Under the pieces are notes generated by a model that was not told the DNA's origin, made no database searches, and was given only the letters and a program-made list of their open reading frames with translations. The translations under genes were made by a program, and so were the position numbers. 64,000 nt of DNA from Austropuccinia psidii. Its lineage: Eukaryota; Basidiomycota; Pucciniomycetes; Pucciniales; Sphaerophragmiaceae. The stretch is from contig JALGQZ010000001.1 of the NCBI GenBank assembly GCA_023105745.1, forward strand, positions 42,432,082-42,496,081. The letters run 5' to 3'. This document shows positions 1-10,200 of the stretch, one piece after another; the first letter of the stretch is position 1; every line of letters begins with the position of its first letter.

Positions 1-858
1 GGTACAAAATTATCATTCTCAACAGCATACCATCCACAAACAGATGGGTTAGCAGAAAGAATGATTCAAACCCTTGAGGACATGATCAGAAGATTTTGTG
101 CTTATGGCCTAGAGTTTAAAGATTCTGACGGCTTTACCCATGATTGGTGTACTCTTATACCAGCATTGGAATTAGCCTATAAGACCTCCATCCATGCTTC
201 CACAGGCAAGACTCCTGCAATGTTAGAAAAAGGATGGAACCCCAAACTTCCATTTGATACTTTGAAGAAAGATCTAGTTGATATTCATCCAACTGCTTCA
301 AGCTTTAAATTGTTGCTTGATAAAGTGAGGCACCATGCAAATAAAAGCATGAATTATGCCTTTGAATATGCTAAACAGAAATGGGATAAAAGTCATAAAA
401 CCCCAGAATTCAAAGTAGGGGACTTAATACTAGTTTCAACCTTGAACTTTAATAATATTAAAGGTCCAAAGAAATTGAAAGATTCCTTTGCAGGACCATT
501 TATTATCAAAGCCCTTCATGGGACAAATGCAGTACAAGTGGAACTGTCAGGAGAGTTAGGAAATAAACATCCAACTTTTCCTGTCAGTCTTGTAAAGCAT
601 TACACTTCAAGTGATAAGGAATTATTTCCTTTAAGAAATGAAACACCCTTAGAGGTACCCCCACTTGAACCAAGTGAGGAAAAGAAAGTACTGAAAGTCT
701 TAAAAGAAAGAAGACTTAGGGGCAAAAATGAAAGAGAATAGTTAGTAAGGTACAGAAATCCACAACATGAAGATGAGTGGATTGAAGAAAGTAAAATACC
801 TGATTCCCAAAAGTTTCTCAGAAGATCCAGACATGAGAGAAGACCAATTCCTCAGTAA
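1..858 (+). pseudogene. Element A pol, 3' fragment (integrase C-terminus)
   Basis: This is the C-terminal end of a Ty3/gypsy Gag-Pol polyprotein, open from base 1 and continuing left of the window. The frame begins inside the integrase catalytic core; [10 protein letters not shown] at bases 40-60 region carries the last acidic residue of the D,D-35-E triad. It continues through the conserved DWCTLIPALELAY stretch, the GPF..I.....AV.V.L fold (GPY/F-like module) and FPVSLVK. A stop at 739-741 (TAG) falls where element B reads Tyr in REYLVRY; after it the same frame runs to TAA at 856-858 with the chromodomain-like end (DEW.EE..IP...LRR). The copy is therefore disabled by one nonsense change near its end. 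It belongs to the same family as B and C. Confidence 0.9.
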
Positions 859-994
859 AAAGTTTGAATTGTGTGCTTTACATACTTGAAAAGTATAAGT
901 GAAGAGGTTGGACAGTGGATTATACCCCCCCCAATAACTTGGGGGTATACTACAAAGAAAAATTGTGGTACAATTGTTTTTTGGTGGTAGGGAA
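859..994 (+). other. Element A 3' untranslated region with hairpin and polypurine tract
   Basis: Non-coding stretch between the pol stop and the 3' LTR. It holds an inverted repeat with 9-base arms, TATACCCCC at 921-929 and GGGGGTATA at 941-949, which could form a hairpin. Just before the LTR lies TTTTTTGGTGGTAGGGA, the expected position and make-up of the plus-strand priming polypurine tract; C has almost the same sequence at 31681-31698. Confidence 0.65.
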
Positions 995-3184
995 TGTGAG
1001 CCTGTGAGGTATGTATAACATACCCATAAGGCCACAAATGATTTTACAGACAGTTAATTTTGTCTTAAACAGACTTTTTAGTTGAATTTAAAATAAAAAA
1101 TAACAAAAAATAAGTATAACTTTTTTTTGGATAAACAAAGTTATAATTATTATGTCATTTTTGGATTCTACACCAAAAATAACCTAGGGTACACCCATAG
1201 GGTGTTATACCCAAAAACACTTATTTCTTGTGTTATTGGAAGATTTAAGAATCTCAGAGTACTAATGTAGATTTTTTAACATTTTTTAAAATTGTTAAAT
1301 TTAAGCTTAATTAAGCTTAAATTTAAAGTTACATAAGGTTTATGCAACTTTACCAAAATTTTAGTTAAAATTGAGGTGTTGTGTATATTTACTGAATTGG
1401 CTAAGGATTTGCCATACAGAATGTAAATCCTGCGTGAGCTCAATTTAAAAGGGTTTAAAGCCATGGTATGGCTTTAAATAAATAAAAGGGCAAAATCCAC
1501 GCAAAAAGGTGGGACAAAGGAAAAAGACCAAATAGAGCTGGGGTACCCAACTTTTTGGATCTGCAAGGACTCAATTAAGGTTGTCCACCTGTATTGGAGG
1601 ATTTTCAACCTTATTTAAACTTTAAGATTAGACTTTGATCCAACCTTAAGGTTTAAACTGGTTTTATCCCAATTTGGACAGGAATTTCAAGCTGCCAAAG
1701 GGTAAATCCCAATATGCAGGCTTGAAATCAAGGTTTTAAGAACTGTCAGAGCTTAATTAAGCTTAAAAACCTTAAATAAGCTTAAAACTTTAAAGTTTCA
1801 AGCATTAAAACCTTATCAAAACTTAAGGTTTGGTGTGTATTGCTATTTTACGTGGAAAAATAGCAATAACTTCAAAAATTCATTAAAAATCCAATTCTTA
1901 ATGGATTTGCTTGAAAGTTTCACACAACTTAGAATTTAATATTATCAATATATAAATTAAATTTTAAGTATCTTTTATAAATAAATTTCCTGGGTAATTA
2001 GCCTGGAAATTTACTCTTTTAATTAAGCTTAAAGAAAATTATGATTTCTTTAAAAATTAATTAAAAATTGGGTTTAAAAGATTTCTGCTTGAAACTCCAA
2101 TTTTAAGTTGTTCATGTGAGGAACTTTAATATAAATAAACTTATTTTATATTAAAACTTAAAATAACTAAACTAAATGAGGATTAAAGTTACTTGGAGTT
2201 AAGAATAACACTGGTAACTTTAAATTGGAAGTAAAAATAAGTTGCCTTAAGTTAAGAACTCTATTTTTAAGCATGGTTTTTCAGTTTTGACCTGAGCACG
2301 CCCTCTACATTCATCATGAATCATGAGAGCTGCCCTGAAGACATAAAAAGAGTCTTTTCATCACTGTTTTTGTCCATCATTCATTATCAATCCAATCATA
2401 TTAGAAATTTAAACAGGTAAAGTTTTATTAAATATAAAATCTTATTATTAAAAGTAATTCTTGATTTATTTTTATTCTTTATTTATTGAAATTAAAGAAT
2501 TGAAGTCATAGAATTTAGATTATTGTTGTAATCACCAATAATATATTTTATTATATAAAATTATCATTTTAAATATCTTTTAAAATCCACAAATTCCTCT
2601 CAAAAACTCTTAAATCATAATTTATATTATTAAAAGTTGTTTTATCTTTGAATTTATTGATTTTTGACGTGTTTTTAACTTATAATTATTATTTAATATT
2701 ATAACTGTTGTATTTTAACTTATTGTATTAAATAAATCTTATAAGTAAGTTTTCTCTAGAATTCTATATTTTGTTTTATCTAGTATTAGTTTTTTTATAT
2801 AGAATTTTTATTCTAAAAGAATTATTTCTGCACAGTGGGTGTTTAATTCTTTTTATAAATAATATTTATATTATTTATAAGTGGTTAATATTCATATTTT
2901 CCACGTGTAATTGTCTCATTAAGAGTTTTACACTTCTTATTGTTATAACTGTCAGTGACTATAACAATAATAGAATAATGATAATTTATTATAATTATTA
3001 TTTTTTTTATTATTATATTATTATAATAATAATTAAATTTATTTTTTTATATATAATTATTTTTAATAATTATATTTAAATTTGTGGTTATAATATTTTA
3101 TTATATTATATTTTTCTACTGAGGACAGTCATAGTACTCTTGATATTGCTACTATTATCAAGAGTTTCATAGACAAACCTTACA
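995..3184 (+). repeat. 3' LTR of element A (2,190 bp)
   Basis: The LTR starts TGTGAGCC right after the polypurine tract and ends CAAACCTTACA, the ends shared by the B, C and F LTRs. It has the internal block GGGGTACCCAACTT seen in the F and I LTRs. A TATA-like ATAAAAAG lies near 2343-2350, followed by a T/C-rich stretch, the likely transcription start region. Downstream of about 2400 the sequence is almost pure A/T. It interrupts the leader of element F; the expected target copy on the right is 3185-3189 (TGCAC), its partner lying outside the window. Several short open frames inside it look like chance. Confidence 0.85.
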
Positions 3185-3593
3185 TGCACAGTATTTGATT
3201 AAAGACACTAGAGAAAAAAATTAATAAAAGAAAATTATTTTTTATGCTTTTAAGATAATTTCAAGATTTTTTTTATAAATTTTGATTTTTTAATATTAAA
3301 AAATTATTCATTTTAAAGGAAAAGAAGTTGAAATTCAAGATTTTGAATCAAAATTAATTCAGAGTAACTCAAAGAATAATTTTATAAGTTTTTGGATGTG
3401 AAAAAGCCATGTGTAAAAACAATATAAAATTAAACCAAATTCCTCAATGAAAAAGAGTTTAAGACAATTTCAAGAATAACTATAATTTTAACTTTAAATT
3501 GAAAGAAAAAAAATTATTAAATTAATATATTCTAGAACTTAAAAATATATTTATTAAGGGTACAAGGTTTGAAAACACGGCCAGGCCCCCAAA
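3185..3593 (-). other. Element F 5' leader, cut by element A
   Basis: Read on the minus strand, this directly follows the F 5' LTR and starts with the priming motif at 3576-3593. It is AT-rich with no coding potential and ends abruptly at the A LTR. The rest of F must lie to the left of A, outside the window. Confidence 0.65.
3576..3593 (-). other. Putative primer binding site of element F
   Basis: Minus-strand TTTGGGGGCCTGGCCGTG directly follows the LTR end. The same motif follows the 5' LTR in B, D and E, so position and conservation support a role in minus-strand DNA priming. I could not assign a tRNA. Confidence 0.6.
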
Positions 3594-5499
3594 TTTAAGA
3601 TGTGTCTATGAAACTGTGATAAAATTACTATTAATCAACAGTACTATGACTGTTCTTATCAAATATAATAATAAAAATTATTATAACCACAATTAAATAA
3701 TTAAAGAATTATTTCTTTTATGTTTTATACACTACTAGTGATTATAACAGTAAGCAGTAATTGTCTACAAGAATCAATTACAAGACAAATTTAATAATAA
3801 AAACTTCTTTTATTAAAATAATAGAATTATTTTAATATATATAATTATCTTTCACAAGAATAATTATAAAGATAATTCTTGAAGAAAACTATTACTAGAG
3901 AAAAACTGTAAGAATTGAGATAAATTACTCACTATTAATCCAATGAGCCTTTTAGATGATAATAGTAGAGAAATTTGACATTGAATTGTGGGTTTAATGG
4001 ATCAAAATTGATTTATAACAGTAGTAAAACAAATCATAGTTGATTTCTATGATTTCACGTCTTTCTGATTGGTTTCTGAAAGAATAAAACACTTAAGAAA
4101 TAGTTTTAACTAATACTTACTTGTTTGGTAATAAAGGTATAATATAATAATGTGATGATGTGGAAAAAACAGCAAGAGGAGGCCTCTTTTAAGTCTAAGA
4201 CAGCTCACAGAGGCATGCCATGGAGCAAACTAAAAACAAGTGAGTGAGAAAAAAATAAAACTTTTTGGATTATTGATTTCATCATTTGTTGTCACATAAG
4301 ATTATCATAATTACTTAATTGAGGCTTTTACATGACTAGCAACCCATTTATGGTTAATAATAAAAGGAGTAGAATCTGTAAATATTCTTTTATTACAAAA
4401 AAAAAAATGATTTCTCAAAGGTATCAATGTTATTGGAAATTTCATCACAGAATTTATTTTCTGTATATTTTTAAAGAGTCTGTGTTTCACGTGGAATCAT
4501 CAAAAATGGACTGTAAGTAAAATGTTGATTTTACATATAAAAGTATAATTATTTTTGGTTTTTATATGAATTATAAAGTTCTCAATTGGTCCTGAAAGTT
4601 TAAGAAAGATTCATTAAGAATTGTATTTTTAATGAATTTTTGAAGTTTTTACCTCAATTCTACATAGTATTGCAAATAGCAGTGTATGGCTGGTTTCTAT
4701 GAGGTAAATCAATGGATACTAGTACAAAAAGGGCTTTAATTACTCCTTTGGGGTTTATCCATGGTAAGTCATTAAGAATTGACATGGTTACAGGAGTCTA
4801 AGGTGTTCTTTACCTCCTTGGCATGTCAAAATAGTAGGTTATTTGCTATTTTCTTATAATTTACTGTAGTTGTAACATGGTAACCAAATTACCAAAAGGT
4901 TTTAGTTTACTAATTAGTCCACGATCAGCCATGGATCCAAGCTTTGGAGCTGTCCATGCCTCAGATGCCTCAGAAGTTGGGTACCCTGGCTCTCTTTGAT
5001 GTCTTTTGTCCCCCTTGCATATTTTTTACATCAAAATAGAATTTTAAGCTTCAAGTGAGATATCCACTATGGGTGTACCAAACGTACATGTACAAATACC
5101 ATAATATTAAGTGCTCAAAACATGCATAACAATATTCTTAGTTTGTATGTAACATGGGACGCCTCACATTCCCATTATTTTGGCGTGAAATAGAGAAAAA
5201 CAAAAACTTTCATGGATCTTTTATGTGGTATGGAAGTATTTTCCATATCACCACCTCAAAGAGTTGATTTGAGCTTATTCACTCTATGGAGCTACCCTAC
5301 GTGAATTGTTGTGTAAAATCCAAACCTGGCCTTAAATCCATGGACTTACTTACTCAACAAAAAGTCATTCATCTTTTCTGAAATCAAAAATGATGAATTT
5401 TGAATATATGCATAACTTATGGGTTATGCATAGTTCAGAATTTATTTTTAAGATAATTGTTGCTTATTTGTGTATGTAAAATATACCTCAAGGCTCACA
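3594..5499 (-). repeat. 5' LTR of element F (about 1.9 kb)
   Basis: On the minus strand it starts TGTGAGCCTTGAGGTATAT at 5499 and ends at 3594 just before the priming motif; the usual terminal CCTTACA is degraded to ATCTTAAA. It aligns along its length with LTR I (53882 onward), including the block around GGGTACCCA and the segment near AAGTAAGT. It was inserted into the gag gene of element C, whose reading frame resumes directly at 5500. F's other LTR is not in the window. Confidence 0.8.
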
Positions 5500-5832
5500 A
5501 ATTAATTACTGCAGGATTACACTCCTTATTTGAAAGATATGCAAAAAGATGGAGTTATGGCATAAGACAAGCAAATGGAAAAAATAACTGGTCTTGGTGG
5601 AAAAATGAAATAATAACCAATTGGGAAAATGATTCCTGGAGTTACAAAATAGAAAATAAACTTAAATAGTTGCTTCTTTGACCTATACAAGGATGAACCT
5701 TCAGCTTGGCTCTTGAAAAAAGTTGAAAGATTAAATGCATTATATCCAGAAAGTAAATATGACAGAAAATGGTGCATATTGAGAGAATTTAAAAAAATGT
5801 GGCAGATAACTGGAACATCCCCTGAGAGGCAG
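5500..5832 (+). pseudogene. Element C gag fragment
   Basis: The translation (LITAGLHSLFERYAKRW..., then NNWSWWKNEIITNW) matches the capsid region of element B Gag ([10 protein letters not shown]..., [13 protein letters not shown]). The start is cut by the F insertion and the end by the E insertion; the frame resumes at 15538. There are stop codons and frame changes (stop at 5667-5669), so it is a relic. C's N-terminal gag and its 5' LTR would lie beyond F and A to the left. Confidence 0.8.
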
Positions 5833-7272
5833 TGTCAGGCTGAGTCTATGATAAGAGTAATAAAGTGTATTTACAACTTTTAACTATGACTGTGACACGG
5901 TATATAAAGGTTAAAAAGGTTTTATAAGAGTTGAAGATGGTTTTAATTTAATAATAAAAGGGCTTTACTATAGTGGATATAGTGGTGGTGAGCGCTGTTG
6001 AAAGCCCTGGGTGCAGCTTTACCTGTTGGGTTACAATAATAAAGACTACAATTATTAAGATTATAATAATACCTGATTATTACCCAAGAGTAAAACTGTT
6101 TTTGACAGTTTACTACGTAGGGTATTCAAGAGCAGGATGAGGAAAGGTCTTTGGCTGTGAAAAGCCCTCCTTTTATCCTGAAATTGGGGTGGAAAGGCTG
6201 CTAGACCTTTCCACGTAGAGGAAGTGAAGATTTTTCACTCTCTAGGACAGGCTTGTGGTTTGCAAACAGCCTGTATACCCTGTATTGGGCTCAGATGTGG
6301 TTTTGAAACCACATCTGGGCAGTTTTCACCAATACAGGGTGAAAATTTTCATCTGGGGACCTCACAGCCTGATTCTGACGTGTATGACGCGTAGAATGCT
6401 GTACAGAAGCTGTATGGGACCCCAGTATTGACTGACATATGAGGTATTGAAGTAAAAACATGCTTCTTCGTCTATTTGACACCTCACATTCATGGTTATG
6501 GGGTGTTATCCCATGGTAAGGCTGTATATGACAGCTGGTGGGATTTTGACCTTAAAATGGTCATAACTCTGTCAGTTTTTGAGATATCAAGCTCAAAGTT
6601 GGTTCATTGAATAGCTCTATATGAGCTCTACACAATGGTACCCAACTTGACATGGTTATCATTAAATATGACAAAGTTATCCCATGTACAAGTATTTTTG
6701 TACATTGGCGTGGTTTGGGCAAAAAGCTGTATTAAGCTTGTTTGGCCAATAACTTCTGTTGTAGTTGAGTTATGGGGAAATGGATGGCACCATCAGATAG
6801 CCCTGATTGTGCTCTTTCCAAAAAGACCCCACTTTAAGTATCTCACACTAAAACTGTAAAAGTTAGATGAGAGGTGAATGTTTTGTTCACCCTTATTTGG
6901 TCTGAATTTGACCATAACTCAAGTAATACTGGTGCTAGCTCAGTTTGGCTGGTACCATGGGATAGCCCTGGCTTAGAGCTTCATTTTGAATACCCATTTG
7001 ATGGGGTTAAGCCTCTCCTTCTAGATTTTAGATGAGAGGTGAAAATTAAGGTTTATGCTCAGCAATGACTTTGAGCAGGAATAACTTTGTTATTTCTTGT
7101 CCTATGGTGATGGGACTTGTATTTTCAGAAAGAGGTGAGTTTCCTCTTTCTTTTGATACCTTTTGAGCTAATTTGGCTCAGCTCCATGTTTTGGTGGTAT
7201 CTTGGCTATACCATTGATTTATGGTGTATTGGCTGTCATGCTTGTGCTCTGGTTTTGAGTCACAGGCTGACA
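5833..7272 (-). repeat. 3' LTR of element E (1,440 bp)
   Basis: On the minus strand it runs TGTCAGCCTGTGACTC ... ACTCAGCCTGACA. It is preceded by the polypurine tract at 7273-7292 and flanked outside by the target copy GGCAG. It is homologous to the D LTRs and LTR J. A TATA-like motif (minus-strand GATAAAAGG) lies near 6170-6178. Confidence 0.92.
6278..6339. repeat. Nested hairpin in the E LTR (copy at 14538-14599)
   Basis: Outer arms CCCTGTATTGG (6278-6288) and CCAATACAGGG (6329-6339) enclose an inner perfect inverted repeat with 12-base arms, CAGATGTGGTTT (6292-6303) and AAACCACATCTG (6306-6317), separated by TG. It lies in what should be U3, upstream of the TATA-like motif in element orientation. 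The D LTR has a degraded version near 34210-34245. Confidence 0.75.
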
Positions 7273-7292
7273 TACCCTCCCTCTAAAAAAGG
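7273..7292 (-). other. Polypurine tract of element E
   Basis: On the minus strand the purine-rich GAGGGAGGGTA, preceded by a T run, abuts the 3' LTR start. Element D has the same arrangement at 51258-51275. This is the expected plus-strand primer site. Confidence 0.75.
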
Positions 7293-7296
7293 CTCA

Positions 7297-10200
7297 TCAT
7301 TGATGAGACTGTTCAGTCCTCCTAGAGGCTCTGAATCTCCTTAAATGAAGGTTCCCATCTGGTATGGCATCCTCTGCCAACCATTTGTCTTTATCAGCTG
7401 TCTGGTTTTTGAATCTGACTAGGTATTGTCTTTGATCCTTTCCATTAAGTCTGATTTTTCTGGCCCTGATGATTTTACTCACAGGTCCAGGAGAGTCTTC
7501 TACTTCCACTATTTCTGGTGGAGTGATGTTCTTCTTCCTGGAGGGGAATTTTTCCTCCTCTGTTTGGAAGTATGGCTTGACCAGGCTCACTGGAAAGACT
7601 GGGTGTTTCCTAGAAAACTCCTCAGTGAGCTTGACCTCTACTGCATTTTTCCCTATCAACTTAATGATAGTGAAGGGCCCTACAAATGAGTCTCTCATTT
7701 TCTTAGGTCCTTTGAGATTGTTGAAGTTCAGTGTAGACACTAACACCTGGTCCCCTTCCTTGAAGTCAGGTTCCATATGTGATTTGTCCCACCTCTGCTT
7801 GTTATACTCTTTGGCCTCAGCTATGCATTTGGCTGCAGTATCACAGGCTTTCTTCCACATATCATGGAAGTCTTTGGCTGTGGGGTGGATGGTCAGAAGA
7901 TTTCTCTTCAAGTGATCCACAGGTAACAGGGGATTCCACCCTTTCTCTACCAGTGCAGGTGATTTTCCTGTGGTAGAGTGCTGGCTTGTGTTATAAGCCA
8001 GCTGGACTGCTGGTAAGAGGGTAACCCAATCATGGGTGTATCCCTCATGGTCCTTGTATTCCATGCCATAGGCACAGAACCTCCTGAGAATGTCCTCCAT
8101 TGTTTGGATCATTCTCTCAGCCAGGCCATCTGTTTGGGGATGGTAAGCTGTGGAAAAAGCAAGTTTGGTACCAAGCATGTCATATAAGTTGGTCCAAAAT
8201 TCAGATGTGAATTTTGGGTCCCTGTCACTAATTATGATCTTGGGGACTCCACAGGTGGATATGATGTTATTCCAAAATAACAGAGCAGTGTCCATGGCTG
8301 TGTCCTCTTTATGGCATGGTAGACATCTCATGCTTTTGCTGAACCTATCAACTATGATTAAGCAGGCATTGTAGTTTTCTTTGCCTCCTGGGACAAGTCC
8401 TGTGACCCAGTCCATGTTAATGGTTTCCCATGGGTGCTTGGGTTCTTCTATGTGTTGAAGTAACCCATATTTCTTCCCATGTTTTCTATTTGCCTTTTGG
8501 CATCTTTCACAAGTGTTGGTGTATTCACTCAACTCTTGTTCCCACTTGGGCCACCAAGCTGTGCTTGCTACCCTCTCTTTGGTCCTGTCTTCACTCATGT
8601 GTCCCATATAGGGGCAGTCATGGCATTCCTGCAGGATTAGAGAGATGTGGTCTCTGTCTATCACTGTGAGTGCACTGGTGTGCTTTTCTCTGTGATAAAT
8701 CAGGCCATCTATAAGGAAGAATTTATTTTCCTTATAGGCCCTCAACCAGGGTTCCTCCAGCTGGGTTTCCAGTTCTGGGCTCCTGTATTTTTGTTGAAGG
8801 AGTTGGAGTAATATGCTACACTGTTTGTGCTTAGCATAAGATTTCAGGACTGCATTGAAAAATTCATTGTGCAGTTCTGAGGAACTTATTCCCAGTATGG
8901 GAGTTTCTGTCCCTTCTGAATCAGTGTTTCCACTGTCAAGGGTACCACTCTCTGGTGCCCATTCAGAGAATCTGAAGTTCTTTTTCCTATTGATCTCCAT
9001 AAAATGGATAGGAATTTTGGCAGCAACTTCAGGGTCATAAGCTGGATTGCTTTTGACATTGTCCAGTGGCCATCTGCTAAGGCCATCTGCATTGGTATGG
9101 CTTTTGCCTTCCTTGTATATGATGGTCATGTTCCCTCTATACTCCTGGATGGCTATTTGCCATCTCAGCATATGTCTATTAGTAGTCTTCATGTTTAGTA
9201 AAGACTTCAAGGCTGTGCAGTCTGTGTAGACTTCAAAGACTGCACCCTCCAAATAGTAATGGAGTTTTTCTAGAGCCCAGACTAGACATAGACATTCTGT
9301 CTGGGTGGCCCCATACCTGGCTTCTGAATCTTTCAGCTGCCTGGAGATGTAACATATTACACCTTCTCTTGGTTCACCATCCACAATTTGTCTTTGGTGA
9401 AGGGCTGCTCCTAAGCCTTGGCTGCATGCTGCATCTATGTATAACTTGAATGGTAGTTCAAAGTCAGGCAAGATGAGCACAGGTGCATTTGTGAGTTCAT
9501 ATTTGATCCTCTCATATGCATCCCTCCTTTCCTTGGTTATTTCAAAAACTACATCCTTTGAGCATAACTTGTATAAGCTACTAGTTATGTGGGCAAAGTT
9601 TTTGATGTGGTTTCTATAGTAGCTAGCAAACCCAAGGAAAGATTGCATTTCTTTAATGTTCTTTGGTACTGGCTTTTGCAGTAATGCTGCTACTTTGTTC
9701 TGGTCAATTGCCAGACTAAGGCCTGAGACTTTGTGTCCTAGAGCTAGTAGCTCCTGTTGGCCAAAATTACACTTTTTAAGTGAAATTTTTAGATTGATGG
9801 GTGTACATTTACTTAGCACTCTGTCTATGTATTGTACATGATCTTCCCATGTCTCTGAGTATATAATGATATCATCAATATATACTACCATCCAGCCTTC
9901 CATTATTTCTTCCTGAAATATGGTGTCCATCATCCTTTGGAAGTGGGCTGGTGCATTTTTGATGCCAAATGGCATCCTGGTGTACTCATATATGCCCATA
10001 TGGCATATTATTCTGAGCAACTTCATGGAGTTTGGTTTAACTCCATTTTGGTGGAAACCTTTCATACAATCCATCTTGGTTATGTATTTGGCTTTAGCCA
10101 GTTTATCCAAGGCATGAGGTATCCTTGGTATAGGGTACCTGTCTGCTTTTGTGTAGTTATTCAGGGCTCTGAAGTCTCCACACAATCTAGACTTGCCATC

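Noticed and set aside
2771..3079. A 102-codon frame rich in I, Y, F and N
   Set aside because: It is the translation of an almost pure A/T part of the A LTR.
5160..5174. A second LTR start (minus-strand TGTGAGGCGTCCC) inside the F LTR
   Set aside because: The sequence on both sides aligns continuously with LTR I, so this is an internal chance match; the real start is at 5499 where C gag resumes.
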